In this document: positions 21,763-30,336 of the stretch, piece after piece | Position numbering within the stretch: the stretch's first letter is position 1 | Layout of the letters: every line of letters begins with the position of its first letter | Assembly (NCBI GenBank): GCA_902612915.1 | Contig: CACMFH010000009.1 | Span: 1-48,262, forward strand | Direction: 5' to 3' | Length of the DNA: 48,262 nucleotides | From: an uncultured SAR86 cluster bacterium | Lineage (GTDB): Bacteria > Pseudomonadota > Gammaproteobacteria > Magnimaribacterales > D2472 | The notes under the pieces: generated by a model | Told to the model about the DNA's origin: nothing | Seen by the model: the letters and a program-made list of their open reading frames with translations, nothing else | Database searches by the model: none | Translations under genes and position numbers: made by a program

Positions 21763-22197
21763 ATGAGAAATATTTTATTAACTTTATTTTTATTTTCTTC
21801 TTTGTTATTTGCAAAAGACGCAAACAACAACCCAGAGAAAGTGATCGAAGATTTTTTCTATCATTTTAATGAGATGGATATAAATAAAATTAATGATCTC
21901 TGGGATTTACCAATTACTTATTTTGTTGGTGATGAAATAGTAGTTGCAAAAAGTTACAGTGAAATTGTTAATTATGAAAACCTAAAAAAAGAAGGTTGGT
22001 CATATTCAAAAATCAATTCGATAGATCCAATAGTTTCACAAGAAGATTTTGCAATATATAAAACTAACTTTACTAGATTTAACAATCAAGATATTGAACT
22101 TATATCTACGGATACAAATTTAACTTTAATAAAAAGAGGAGATTATTGGAAATTAAAGATCGCTATAATTCCAATAAATATTTCTACTGGAAAATAA
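21763..22197 (+). CDS. Exported NTF2-like protein
   Basis: A 144-residue protein with a clear signal peptide (MRNILLTLFLFSSLLFAKD, cleavage likely after Ala17). The mature part is NTF2-like: VIEDFFYHFNEMDINKINDLW, VAKSYSEIVNYENL, and terminal strands (TLIKRGDYWKLKIAI). The frame opens 9 bases earlier at a GTG, but ATG 21763 starts the signal peptide directly and has GGAG about 20 bases upstream. With the lipoprotein at 20932 it makes a second envelope NTF2-like protein within 1.3 kb. Confidence 0.6.
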   Translation: MRNILLTLFLFSSLLFAKDANNNPEKVIEDFFYHFNEMDINKINDLWDLPITYFVGDEIVVAKSYSEIVNYENLKKEGWSYSKINSIDPIVSQEDFAIYKTNFTRFNNQDIELISTDTNLTLIKRGDYWKLKIAIIPINISTGK

Positions 22198-22260
22198 AGA
22201 ATTAAATCACTGTTTAAACTTAATCAGTTACTGAAGAGCAGAACAAACTGGGGAATTAAA

Positions 22261-22635
22261 ATGAACAACTTATCAATACTAAAGTACACCTTAAGAGTCT
22301 TTGGAGTAGCTTTTATATTTATTATCCCAATGATGAAATTAGATCCTTTGGGTGGTTGGGCCTGGAGTCCTGCTCAATGGGAATACGAAATGATGATTCA
22401 AGGAGTCTATATGACCCTTGGAGTTATGATGATAATTGCCTCAAACGACCCAGTAAGGCATTCAATGTTTGTCTGGTTTGTAGTATGGAGCAGTGTTGTT
22501 CATGGAGGGATTATGGCTTATCAAGCGGCCGTCGATAGCCATGAAATGGGACATTTTTTAGGTGACATACCAGCTTTATTTATTTTAGCTTTATTAGCAG
22601 GATATACTCTCATAAAAGAAAAAGTAAAAGAATAA
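22261..22635 (+). CDS. DUF6632-like four-helix membrane protein
   Basis: A 124-residue integral membrane protein with four hydrophobic helices (YTLRVFGVAFIFIIPMM; MIQGVYMTLGVMMIIAS; SMFVWFVVWSSVVHGGIM; IPALFILALLAGYTLI). The pattern YMTLGVMMIIAS-NDP and WSSVVHG resembles the DUF6632 family of unknown function. A GGGG sequence (22251-22254) sits before ATG 22261. No catalytic residues are evident. Confidence 0.6.
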   Translation: MNNLSILKYTLRVFGVAFIFIIPMMKLDPLGGWAWSPAQWEYEMMIQGVYMTLGVMMIIASNDPVRHSMFVWFVVWSSVVHGGIMAYQAAVDSHEMGHFLGDIPALFILALLAGYTLIKEKVKE

Positions 22636-22654
22636 TTTTTTACAAGGATAAAAT

Positions 22655-23341
22655 ATGTTGTACGCGTTAGGCGCCCTAATAGTATTAGCAATAATATTTG
22701 GACCATCTTTGTGGGTGAAGTTTGTCATGAGGCGTTATTCAACTGAAAAGCCTGAGATGCCTGGCACTGGTGGAGAGCTCGCAAAGCATTTGATTAAGCG
22801 ATTTTCTTTAAAAGATGTTGAGGTTGAAACAACTGAGCTTGGAGATCATTATGATCCTATTGAAAAAAAAGTTAGACTTTTACGAGAGCATTATGAATCA
22901 AAGTCGTTGACCGCAATCGCTATTGCTGCTCATGAGGTTGGACATGCTATCCAAGATCATCAAGGTGATAAACGGCTGGCTACAAGAACAAAGATGGCTC
23001 CAGTTGTTGATGTGGTAGCCCGATGGAGCGTTGCCATTATTTCATTATCGCCAGTAATCGGCATTATTACGAGGCATCCAATGCCATTTTCTTTATTACT
23101 ATTCTTAGGGCTGTCTGGCTTTATTGCTCGCATGATGGTTCATGCAGTCACATTGCCTATTGAATTTGATGCAAGTTTTTCTAAAGCCTTACCCATATTA
23201 AGGGAAGGGAATTATGTATCGCAGTCAAATGAAAAAGCCGTTAGTCAGGTTCTTAGGGCAGCAGCTCTGACATATGTGTCGACTGCACTAGCCGATATTT
23301 TAAATCTTGGCCGCTGGATCGTTATACTTTCAAGACGATGA
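22655..23341 (+). CDS. YugP-type membrane zinc metallopeptidase
   Basis: A 228-residue membrane protein of the neutral zinc metallopeptidase family (YugP, DUF/PF04298 type). An N-terminal helix (LGALIVLAIIFGPSLWVKF) leads to DHYDPIEKKVRLLREHYESKS and the zinc motif HEVGHAIQ, in which two His bind metal and Glu is catalytic. Two more helices and the family region TLPIEFDASFSKALPIL follow, the Glu there probably being the third ligand. AAGGA (22644-22648) precedes ATG. Substrate unknown; length is normal. Confidence 0.85.
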   Translation: MLYALGALIVLAIIFGPSLWVKFVMRRYSTEKPEMPGTGGELAKHLIKRFSLKDVEVETTELGDHYDPIEKKVRLLREHYESKSLTAIAIAAHEVGHAIQDHQGDKRLATRTKMAPVVDVVARWSVAIISLSPVIGIITRHPMPFSLLLFLGLSGFIARMMVHAVTLPIEFDASFSKALPILREGNYVSQSNEKAVSQVLRAAALTYVSTALADILNLGRWIVILSRR

Positions 23342-23394
23342 AAAAAGGTTGCATAAATCACTGTATAATTTGTAAATCAAGATTGTAAATTCAT

Positions 23395-23499
23395 ATGATT
23401 GAGATATTATTTTGGAGTTTAATTGCGGTAACATGGATAAGTGTTGGAATGCATGTGATCAAGGAGTTTGTAAGATTCAACAGGAGTAGTAATGATTGA
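23395..23499 (+). CDS. Possible 34-residue membrane peptide overlapping the next gene
   Basis: ATG 23395 to TGA 23499 encodes MIEILFWSLIAVTWISVGMH and a basic tail VIKEFVRFNRSSND: one hydrophobic helix followed by positive charge. It overlaps the next start by 8 bases, the same overlap size used in the mnmG-parB operon, and its 3' end carries that gene's AGGAG. No ribosome binding site is obvious for it. Real coding is plausible but not proven. Confidence 0.4.
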   Translation: MIEILFWSLIAVTWISVGMHVIKEFVRFNRSSND

Positions 23500-23902
23500 G
23501 CCAAGTATGAAGAAACCCAGCCTTTTTAGAAGAAGTGTAATGAAAATAGTAAGTGGTTGGAGAAGAGTAATGGACGTGAGATATAATCCATTAAAGTATA
23601 TACCTGATCCAAGCTTACAAACATATTTCATGTTAGTTTTGTTCACAGTGTGGAGCGCATTCTTTGGGTTTTTAGCAGCAAATTATTTAGGATGGTTTGG
23701 ATATAATACTATTGCAAGCATAATAATACACATAGGAGTAATATTGCCTCTTGCATTTACTAACGCAATATTTGTTGATGCAGAGAGAGATGGAGCTAAT
23801 TGGCTAAAAGAGTGGAAGGAAGAACAATCAAGATATAAGTTGGTAGTAAACAGACTTAAAACTAAAAACTTAGTAATTTGGAACCCAAATAAGGAGTCGT
23901 AG
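23492..23902 (+). CDS. Two-helix membrane protein, unknown
   Basis: A 136-residue protein with a basic N-terminal region (KKPSLFRRSVMKIVSGWRRV, then RYNPLKYIPD), two membrane helices (FMLVLFTVWSAFFGFLAANY and IASIIIHIGVILPLAFTNAIF) and a charged C-terminus (WLKEWKEEQSRYKL). AGGAG (23481-23485) precedes ATG 23492, which also overlaps a 34-codon frame. I do not recognise the family; cytoplasmic basic ends suggest both termini face inwards. Confidence 0.65.
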   Translation: MIEPSMKKPSLFRRSVMKIVSGWRRVMDVRYNPLKYIPDPSLQTYFMLVLFTVWSAFFGFLAANYLGWFGYNTIASIIIHIGVILPLAFTNAIFVDAERDGANWLKEWKEEQSRYKLVVNRLKTKNLVIWNPNKES

Positions 23903-23971
23903 TTACGAATCCAATCTAAAACAGTTATGAAATTTTGAACAAGAGTTGTCCTTAAAACAAATTCGATTTGA

Positions 23972-24307
23972 ATGAATATAAAAGAAAAGTATAAAAATAT
24001 TTTAGTCACCACACCTATATTTTTTTTACTTGGCTGTACAACAACTTTATCTCCAAATATTGATCAACAAGTTCAAATAATTACTCTCAAGCAAAAAGAG
24101 AACTTTAATTGCATAGAAGTTACTCCAATTAATGCATTTGGTAAAAAATCAATGACAGCAGGTGCTGATAGAAGAAATGCTATAACTGAGTTTAAAAATA
24201 AAATAGTTGAAAGGGGAGGAAATGCTGGCGTAATTTCAAATCAACTAAATTCTAAAGCTGGTTTTGAAATAAGTGGCTATGCATTAGATTGTGAGAAAAT
24301 AGAATGA
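23972..24307 (+). CDS. DUF4156-like small lipoprotein
   Basis: A 111-residue lipoprotein: signal ending in FFLLGC with the modified Cys at residue 22, then NFNCIEVTPINAF and the conserved region RRNAITEFKNKIVERGGNAG followed by YALDC. This matches the DUF4156 family of outer-membrane or periplasmic lipoproteins of unknown function. Two cysteines in the mature part (NCIEV and DCEK) may pair. Its stop overlaps the next gene (ATGA). Confidence 0.7.
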   Translation: MNIKEKYKNILVTTPIFFLLGCTTTLSPNIDQQVQIITLKQKENFNCIEVTPINAFGKKSMTAGADRRNAITEFKNKIVERGGNAGVISNQLNSKAGFEISGYALDCEKIE

Positions 24308-24786
24308 AAGAGCATCAACAAAAGTTTATAGGAACATGGAAACTGTTTGAATGGTCTGTTGAAAAACCAGAAGGCGAAAAAAAATATCCCTTTTCAGGCA
24401 ATGTTGCTGGCTATTTGATATATCACCCTGATGGATGGATGTCTGCAAATTTAATGCAAAAAAATCGTGTAAATGTATCTGATGATAGGTTAAAGATTTC
24501 AAAGATTAGTAAGATGTTAAAAAATGAAAACGAAATCTCATTTGATGGTGATTTATTAGAGACTATTAAGAACTTTTTTTTGGCATCAAACGGATATGTA
24601 TCATATGCTGGTACATTTAACGCAGACAAATCGAATGTATATCATAATGTAGAGCTTAGTCTATTGCCTCAATGGGTCGATACCACATTAACAAGAGAGT
24701 ACTCGTTTTCATCAAAAAATACCTTACTAACACTATCAGCTGAATTTAATGGATTTAAAGATTTGTTAGTATGGAAAAAAGTGTAA
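24304..24786 (+). CDS. Lipocalin-like domain protein
   Basis: A 160-residue protein without a signal peptide. It opens with FIGTWKLFEWSVE and has GYLIYHPDGWMSANLM, SNGYVSYAGTFNADKSNVYH and a closing TLTREYSFSSKNTLLTLSAEF, the strand pattern of the lipocalin_5 (PF13924) family. These proteins are presumed to bind small hydrophobic ligands in a barrel. The start overlaps the DUF4156 stop by 4 bases, suggesting co-translation. Confidence 0.75.
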   Translation: MKEHQQKFIGTWKLFEWSVEKPEGEKKYPFSGNVAGYLIYHPDGWMSANLMQKNRVNVSDDRLKISKISKMLKNENEISFDGDLLETIKNFFLASNGYVSYAGTFNADKSNVYHNVELSLLPQWVDTTLTREYSFSSKNTLLTLSAEFNGFKDLLVWKKV

Positions 24787-24797
24787 AGAACAATTAA

Positions 24798-25442
24798 ATG
24801 AAAATACCACTTTGGATTAAATTTATTTTTTTTAGTGTGATTATCTTTACCTCTATAGTTTTGCCAATGACTTTTTTAGAAACTCCACTCGCAAATTATG
24901 GTGAAATTGCTCTCGATTGGGCCGGATCCAACAAATTATTAATTTCTTTAATAGTAATTTTAGCCTTAACCGCTGATGTTTTTTTGCCTGTCCCCAACGG
25001 TCTTACTAATACTTTTGCAGGAATGTCTTTAGGTTGGGCTACTTCCTCTCTTGTTGTATGGATAGGCTTAAATATTGGAGCATCGATAGCTTATTTAATA
25101 GGACGTTTTGCTGGAAGACCCATTGCAAAAAAAGTATTAAACAATAAGGAACTAATTGAAGCCGAAGCCTCACTAAAAAATTTTAACATCATAAGTTTAA
25201 TAATATCTAGACCAATACCAGGTTTTGCTGAGTTAACTGCGATTACTGCAGGAATTTCAAATATTTCTTTTAAATTTTTCTTTTTAGCGGTTAGCATTAC
25301 AAATATTGGGGTGGCAATAATCTTCTCCGGTATTGGTGCAGCAGCAATTGAAAATCAATCCTCATCTCTTGTATTTTTTGGCGTTGTTATCCTTCCAGCT
25401 GTAATGTACTTTTTTTATATCAAGTTTTATGAAGACCGATAA
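24798..25442 (+). CDS. TVP38/TMEM64 (VTT-domain) membrane protein
   Basis: A 214-residue polytopic protein of the VTT/DedA-related superfamily. Several helices are visible, together with the core signature FLPVPNGLTNTFAGMSLGW, IGASIAYLIGRFAG and the loop SRPIPGFAELTAITAGIS. Family members are implicated in lipid or small-molecule flux, but this protein's substrate is unknown. Its 3' end overlaps the esterase gene by 14 bases. Confidence 0.85.
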   Translation: MKIPLWIKFIFFSVIIFTSIVLPMTFLETPLANYGEIALDWAGSNKLLISLIVILALTADVFLPVPNGLTNTFAGMSLGWATSSLVVWIGLNIGASIAYLIGRFAGRPIAKKVLNNKELIEAEASLKNFNIISLIISRPIPGFAELTAITAGISNISFKFFFLAVSITNIGVAIIFSGIGAAAIENQSSSLVFFGVVILPAVMYFFYIKFYEDR

Positions 25443-26298
25443 ATTAATCAATTTAATAAAGATAACTTTGTTGCTCATACCTTTGCTTGTAATTTCTAGT
25501 GAGGTATTAGATATAAATGAAATCTCATACGGCAATGACGAAAAACAAAGAATTGATTTTTATAAAGGCTCTTCAGACAAGGTTTTGGTTTGGATCCATG
25601 GGGGTGGGTGGTTATATGGTGACAAAAGAGCTGAGAGGTGGATAAAAAGATTTCAAAATCATTTTATTGATCATCAAGATTTTAATGTTTACATGATTGG
25701 TTACAGAATAGGTAAGTTAACTGCTCCAAATGCAGTTGATGATGTAATTTGCGCATACAAAAAAATAATCCACGATGCTTCGCTAAGAAATCTTTCTACT
25801 GAAGATATTATTGTAGCTGGTGCTAGTGCCGGGGGACATCTAGCATTAATGGTTGGCTTATCAGCCAACTATAATAATAAAGAATGTGAAGGTGAAATTC
25901 CGCCAAAAGCTATAATAAATATTTTTGGTATAACAGAAATTAAGCAAACTTCAGAATTTTTAGATAAAACAAAGTTCTTTAATGCTTCAAATTATGTAAA
26001 AGGATGGATTGGATCTGATGCAAACATTGATCAAATTACTAAAACACTTTCACCAATAAACATATTAGATGGAATTAATCTAAATGTTTTAACAATTCAT
26101 GGTACAAGTGACAGGTGGGTACCATATGAACAAGCAGTGCTTCTAGATGAGAAATTAAAAGACCAACATCAACTTTTAACAATTGACGGAGGTGGTCATT
26201 ATTACTTTTCTGAAGAAGAAGATGAAATCATAAGACAAACTATTTCATCTTTCTTAAGGTCTAATTTTAATATGTCTACCAAAGAGCCACAGGATTAA
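25429..26298 (+). CDS. Exported alpha/beta hydrolase (esterase/lipase, HGGGW type)
   Basis: A 289-residue enzyme with an N-terminal hydrophobic signal (residues about 8-23). The oxyanion motif HGGGW occupies residues 57-61, the nucleophile elbow GASAG residues 131-135 (Ser133), then an acid segment HGTSDRWVPYEQA and a late histidine in DGGGHYYF. These mark a carboxylesterase of the BD-FAE/HSL-like group. The start overlaps the VTT gene; the 3' end runs 23 bases into the convergent cyclase gene. Confidence 0.85.
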   Translation: MKTDKLINLIKITLLLIPLLVISSEVLDINEISYGNDEKQRIDFYKGSSDKVLVWIHGGGWLYGDKRAERWIKRFQNHFIDHQDFNVYMIGYRIGKLTAPNAVDDVICAYKKIIHDASLRNLSTEDIIVAGASAGGHLALMVGLSANYNNKECEGEIPPKAIINIFGITEIKQTSEFLDKTKFFNASNYVKGWIGSDANIDQITKTLSPINILDGINLNVLTIHGTSDRWVPYEQAVLLDEKLKDQHQLLTIDGGGHYYFSEEEDEIIRQTISSFLRSNFNMSTKEPQD

Positions 26299-27214
26299 TA
26301 ATCATTTGAACAGCACCCTTAAGCTTTGGCTGACCTAAGACAAATAGGAATTCTGTAACATTATCCTCAGCCAACTTACCAGTATTCATAGTCTCTAATA
26401 TATAAATACCGTTCTCCTTGATAAGAGTTACGTGATCATAGTAAACCAAATCGCCCTCAACTGGAGGAACTGCACCTAGTCCCCATGTATCGGCTCCAAC
26501 AGCCATAGGATTAAGTGAAGATAAATATACAGCTGCATCATTAGTAATACCTGGTATTGTACTTCCCCATAATTCTGGAGAGCTTTTTAGGTATGCATCA
26601 GTCCAACCAGTGTGGAAAAGAATAATATCTCCTTCTTTAAATTTAATGTTTTGTTGCTTGGCTGCATTTTTTATATCGTCTCTTGTAATTCCCTGACCTC
26701 CAGCCATAGCAGTTATTCCAAAATACTTTGCCATATTTACTACCACGCCTCTACCAACCAGTGGAGGAACTTTTTCAATACCAAATTTAGTTAGGCCAGT
26801 TATATAAGAGAAGTCTGCACCTTTATGGCAGTTATAAAAGATATCATCATCACCAATATGACCTAATCCATCCAGCTGAGGTCCTGTTCCAATCCACATT
26901 TGCAAAATGTCATCGTTGTAGGTGATGTCGTATCCAAAATCTTCAGTTGTATCTCTTCCAAAGTGTTGATTTGGTTGAACTACTTGTAATTCTGTATATC
27001 TTGGCGGGAAAGCCGGCATCCCAGGCTCAATAACAATTCCAAGACCATGAGACATACCTTTTTTAACAAGTTTAATCGCATTTAAAGTGTTGGCATTTGA
27101 TATTAGATTGGCAGAACCAATCTCATCATCTTTACCCCACTTAGAAACTTCGCAACCATCATCTGAGATTGCAAAGAGGGAAATAAATAAAATATAAAAA
27201 AGTGAATTACGCAT
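26276..27214 (-). CDS. Exported cyclase-family (kynurenine formamidase-like) hydrolase
   Basis: A 312-residue protein with a signal peptide (MRNSLFYILFISLFAISDDG). The body matches the cyclase family (PF04199): LVKKGMSHGLGIVIEPGMPAFPP, the metal-binding region GPQLDGLGHIGDD, and ILFHTGWTDAY. The classic HxGTHxD motif is altered to TGPQLDGLGH, as in a large subgroup of exported or unclassified members. Substrate is unknown; amide, lactone or formyl hydrolysis is possible. The gene ends inside the esterase 3' end and is divergent from the methyltransferase-like gene at 27301. Confidence 0.85.
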   Translation of the reverse strand: MRNSLFYILFISLFAISDDGCEVSKWGKDDEIGSANLISNANTLNAIKLVKKGMSHGLGIVIEPGMPAFPPRYTELQVVQPNQHFGRDTTEDFGYDITYNDDILQMWIGTGPQLDGLGHIGDDDIFYNCHKGADFSYITGLTKFGIEKVPPLVGRGVVVNMAKYFGITAMAGGQGITRDDIKNAAKQQNIKFKEGDIILFHTGWTDAYLKSSPELWGSTIPGITNDAAVYLSSLNPMAVGADTWGLGAVPPVEGDLVYYDHVTLIKENGIYILETMNTGKLAEDNVTEFLFVLGQPKLKGAVQMIINPVALW

Positions 27215-27300
27215 TTTGATCTCCTAAAACCATTAACATTATTATAAGCACATTAATCAATATATTTAAGGCATCAAAAAAATATGATTTAATTCATAGT

Positions 27301-27747
27301 ATGAATAATAAGATACCCCCACCAATTGTTACTTTAGTGTTTGGATTAGCAATTTATTTTTCTAAACCCTTATTCCCTTACTTTAGTAATGTAATTTTGA
27401 ATGTTTTAAGTTTATTGCTGATAATAGTTGGCCCACTTACTCTTATATCAGCAGCCAGATCTTTTAAAGTCCAAGAAACGACAATCAATCCTATAAATAT
27501 TGACAAAGCAACCTCATTGGTTGTGTCGGGAGTTTTTAAATATTCAAGAAACCCAATGTATTTAGGAATGGTTTTAATTCTTCTTTCAATATCATTTAAA
27601 TTTAATTTAATAGGAGGAATTGTTCTTACTATGCTATTCGCTGGCTACATAACAAAATTTCAAATCATTCCAGAAGAGATTGTAATGAATAAACTCTTTG
27701 GTGATGAATTTGAAAAATACAAAAATAAAACAAGAAGATGGATCTAA
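27301..27747 (+). CDS. Isoprenylcysteine methyltransferase-like membrane protein
   Basis: A 148-residue protein with about four hydrophobic helices and the SAM-binding signature GVFKYSRNPMYLGMVL, followed by QIIPEEIVMNKLFGDEFEKYKN. This RNPMYLG...EE...FG-EF pattern defines the ICMT/PEMT-like (PF04191) family. Bacterial members methylate lipids or unknown acceptors. It begins a tightly packed plus-strand series reaching 31660. Confidence 0.85.
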   Translation: MNNKIPPPIVTLVFGLAIYFSKPLFPYFSNVILNVLSLLLIIVGPLTLISAARSFKVQETTINPINIDKATSLVVSGVFKYSRNPMYLGMVLILLSISFKFNLIGGIVLTMLFAGYITKFQIIPEEIVMNKLFGDEFEKYKNKTRRWI

Positions 27748-27751
27748 TCTA

Positions 27752-27922
27752 ATGACCTATCAAGCTCATTTGTTCGTAGCATTAACAATAGGATTCATTG
27801 GAACAATTTTTTGTATATCTCTTTATCAGATGAATAAGGTCAAACAAGCACAAATATTTTTATTTTTAACTATTGGAATGATGGCTTTCTGGATGTTTGT
27901 AGCTACAGGATATTTATTATAA
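27752..27922 (+). CDS. Small two-helix membrane protein, unknown
   Basis: A 56-residue protein starting MTYQAHLFVALTIGFIGTIF and ending FWMFVATGYLL, with two membrane helices separated by a short basic loop (QMNKVKQAQ). A longer frame opens at 27698, but it would overlap the methyltransferase-like gene by 50 bases and add a polar tail, so ATG 27752 is chosen. It sits 4 bases after the upstream stop and 6 before the GFA gene, consistent with an operon member. Confidence 0.55.
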   Translation: MTYQAHLFVALTIGFIGTIFCISLYQMNKVKQAQIFLFLTIGMMAFWMFVATGYLL

Positions 27923-27928
27923 ATATTT

Positions 27929-28294
27929 ATGAAAGAATATACTGGAGGCTGTCATTGTGGAGGAGTTAAATATAAATTTAAATCAGATCAGTTAGTCGAG
28001 ATTTGGAATTGCAATTGTTCCATTTGTGACATGATTAATTATCAGCACCTCTTCGTAAAGCATGAACTTTTTGAGCTTATCTCTGGAGAAGAACTACTTT
28101 TAGAATATAAGTTTGAGAGCGGATCAGCAAAACACTTTTTTTGCAAAAGATGCGGAATCAAATCCTTTTATCAACCTAGGTCTCATCCTGAAATGTATAG
28201 CATTAATTTCAAATGTGTAGATGACCCACCAGAGATTAAAGAAGTCATTTACTTTGATGGAATAAATTTTGAAGAGAGCATAAAAAATATATGA
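27929..28294 (+). CDS. GFA-family (CENP-V/GFA domain) zinc protein
   Basis: A 121-residue protein of the glutathione-dependent formaldehyde-activating (GFA) family. Zinc-binding cysteines are at C8 and C10 (GCHCGGVKY), C28, C30 and C33 (NCNCSICDM), and in FFCKRCGIKSFY. Many members are not formaldehyde-active, so substrate is uncertain. A second, divergent GFA gene lies on the opposite strand at 31641. The stop overlaps the SMR gene start by 4 bases. Confidence 0.85.
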   Translation: MKEYTGGCHCGGVKYKFKSDQLVEIWNCNCSICDMINYQHLFVKHELFELISGEELLLEYKFESGSAKHFFCKRCGIKSFYQPRSHPEMYSINFKCVDDPPEIKEVIYFDGINFEESIKNI

Positions 28295-28620
28295 ATGTTT
28301 ATTTAATATTGTTTTCTGCAATATTGTTTGAAGTATTTGGAACCATGCTCTTGCCTGCCTCACAAAACTTTACAAAAATCTTACCAACGACAATCTTATT
28401 ATTTTCATATGCTATTTCATTTTACTTTTTGGCTATTGTTTCTCAAAAACTCCCACTTTCAATTGTATATGCTTCATGGTCAGGAGTAGGGATATTTTCA
28501 ATAGCTATATTGAGTTACTTTTTCTTTAAACAAACTTTAAATTGGCAGACAATTGCAGGATTATTTCTTATAGTCATAGGTGTAACTATAGTTAATATTT
28601 ATAAAACAGATATATATTGA
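28291..28620 (+). CDS. SMR-family multidrug/cation transporter
   Basis: A 109-residue, four-helix small multidrug resistance protein. The essential membrane glutamate is Glu14 (ILFEVFGT), exactly at the EmrE position, and the signature IVYASWSGVG is present. It likely forms an antiparallel dimer exchanging protons for cationic or guanidinium-type substrates; which subtype cannot be told here. It overlaps GFA by 4 bases and the SDR gene start by 3. Confidence 0.88.
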   Translation: MNVYLILFSAILFEVFGTMLLPASQNFTKILPTTILLFSYAISFYFLAIVSQKLPLSIVYASWSGVGIFSIAILSYFFFKQTLNWQTIAGLFLIVIGVTIVNIYKTDIY

Positions 28621-29492
28621 AAGATTTTTCACAAAAAGTAGCATTAATTTCTGGAGCCGGTTCTGGAATAGGCAGAGCCCTATCAATAGAGCTTGCAGAC
28701 ATGGGTTGTAATTTAGCACTTGTAGATTGGAATAAAGAATCTCTTGAAGAAACCAAACAGCTTTTAAGGAAAAAGAATATCGCTGTATCAACACATAATT
28801 TTGATATTAGCGATAAAGAAAAAGTACAGGCTTTGCCTAACGAGGTTATCGAATTTCATAAACAAATAGACCTAGTATTTAATAATGCAGGATTATCCTT
28901 AGTGGGAAAAGTCAATGAAGTAGATGAGAATGATTGGAATTGGGGTTTAGATATTTTGCTTAATTCTGTAATTCAAATGACAACAGTTTTTCTACCTCAT
29001 TTAGAAAAGCGACCTGAAGCTGCAATAATCAATACTTCCTCAATATTCGGTCTTTTTAGTGTCCCAAAACAGTCGATTTACAATGTTGGAAAATTTGGAG
29101 TAAAGGCTTTTACTGAATCTCTGTCACTTGAACTAGAAATGGCTGAGTCTAATGTGGAAGCTTATTGTGTTTTTCCTGGCCACATAGGAACAAATATTTA
29201 CTCTTCAGCAAAATTTAAAAGTTTTGAAAAGGACGATGCGGGCGCTGCAATATTTGGAGCAAATGCAGATACAAAAGAGCAGGCAGGCATTCAATTTAAG
29301 CAAAATGCACCTTCTTCACCAAAACATGCAGCAAAAGTTATTCTTAAAAATATAAGAAAGAAAAATAAAAGGATATTAATTGGTATAGATGCACATTTTT
29401 ATGATTTGATGAGCAGACTATTTCCAAAAAGTTTTCTAAAAATCATATGGATTCTCCCGTTCTTGAGAAATCTTTTTAAATCTAAGGACTAA
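28617..29492 (+). CDS. Short-chain dehydrogenase/reductase
   Basis: A 291-residue SDR enzyme. The NAD(P)-binding motif GAGSGIG lies at residues 13-19, NNAG follows near residue 90, and the catalytic Ser-Tyr-Lys set is in NTSSIFG and YNVGKFG. The C-terminal basic, hydrophobic tail suggests membrane association. The start is TTG 28617, whose last two bases form the preceding TGA stop (TTGA). Substrate unknown. Confidence 0.88.
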   Translation: MKDFSQKVALISGAGSGIGRALSIELADMGCNLALVDWNKESLEETKQLLRKKNIAVSTHNFDISDKEKVQALPNEVIEFHKQIDLVFNNAGLSLVGKVNEVDENDWNWGLDILLNSVIQMTTVFLPHLEKRPEAAIINTSSIFGLFSVPKQSIYNVGKFGVKAFTESLSLELEMAESNVEAYCVFPGHIGTNIYSSAKFKSFEKDDAGAAIFGANADTKEQAGIQFKQNAPSSPKHAAKVILKNIRKKNKRILIGIDAHFYDLMSRLFPKSFLKIIWILPFLRNLFKSKD

Positions 29493-29496
29493 TACA

Positions 29497-30336
29497 ATGA
29501 TATCTTCTATAGATCATTTAATAATCGCAGTAAAAGACATTAATGACGCTGAGGAAAATTACAGGAAAATCTTTGGAATGGAGCCTGTCTGGAAAGGAGA
29601 ACATAAGGCACTTGGAACCGCTAATGTAATTTTCAATTTTAAAAATACCTATTGTGAACTTTTGTCAGCGAATGGAGATGGTCTTGGAGCTGCATTGGTA
29701 AATGGCGCAATTGAAGAGCAGGGAGATGGGCTCATTGGGGTAGTTTTCGGAACAAATAATATTAAAGAGTCATGTTCTACATTAAAAAAATCCGGTTATT
29801 TAGTAACAGAGCCAACTGAGGGTGAAGGCATTGATAATAAAACTCAAAAAATAAGAAAATGGAAAAATCTTTTTTTACCTCCGGAACTTACCAGAGGAAT
29901 TTTTTCTTTTATCATTGAGCATTCAGAAGGAGCATTACCAAGCTTAAACAAGTATCCCAAAGCTACAATTAACAAACTTGACCATCTTGTAATAAATACT
30001 AATGATGCAAATGGGTTCATAAATATTTATAAAGATGTTTTTAATATTCGATTGGCTTTGGATAAAGTCATCGAACATTGGAAAAGTAGAATGCTTTTCT
30101 TCAGGGTTAATAAAACTACAATCGAAGTTATCGAAAGAAAAAATGAAGATGATTCTCAAGACAGTCTTTGGGGATTAGCATGGGAAGTTGAATCAATTGA
30201 GGCGGCTTATAATAGACTTATAAGTGAGGGTGTTGATGTTACTCCAATAAAAGAGGGGCTGAAAGAAAATACTTTAGTGGCTACCATTAAGTCTCATACT
30301 CACAATGTTCCAACTTTGTTAATTGAACATACTTAA
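29497..30336 (+). CDS. Two-domain VOC (glyoxalase-like) protein
   Basis: A 279-residue protein with two glyoxalase/VOC modules. The first begins SIDHLIIAVKDINDAEENY and runs to about residue 150. The second begins KLDHLVINTNDANGFINIYK, containing the second-strand histidine, and ends THNVPTLLIEH. VOC proteins use paired beta-alpha-beta-beta-beta units to bind a metal and act as lyases, dioxygenases or resistance proteins; this one cannot be placed more closely. It follows the SDR stop by 4 bases and precedes the transporter ATG directly. Confidence 0.8.
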   Translation: MISSIDHLIIAVKDINDAEENYRKIFGMEPVWKGEHKALGTANVIFNFKNTYCELLSANGDGLGAALVNGAIEEQGDGLIGVVFGTNNIKESCSTLKKSGYLVTEPTEGEGIDNKTQKIRKWKNLFLPPELTRGIFSFIIEHSEGALPSLNKYPKATINKLDHLVINTNDANGFINIYKDVFNIRLALDKVIEHWKSRMLFFRVNKTTIEVIERKNEDDSQDSLWGLAWEVESIEAAYNRLISEGVDVTPIKEGLKENTLVATIKSHTHNVPTLLIEHT

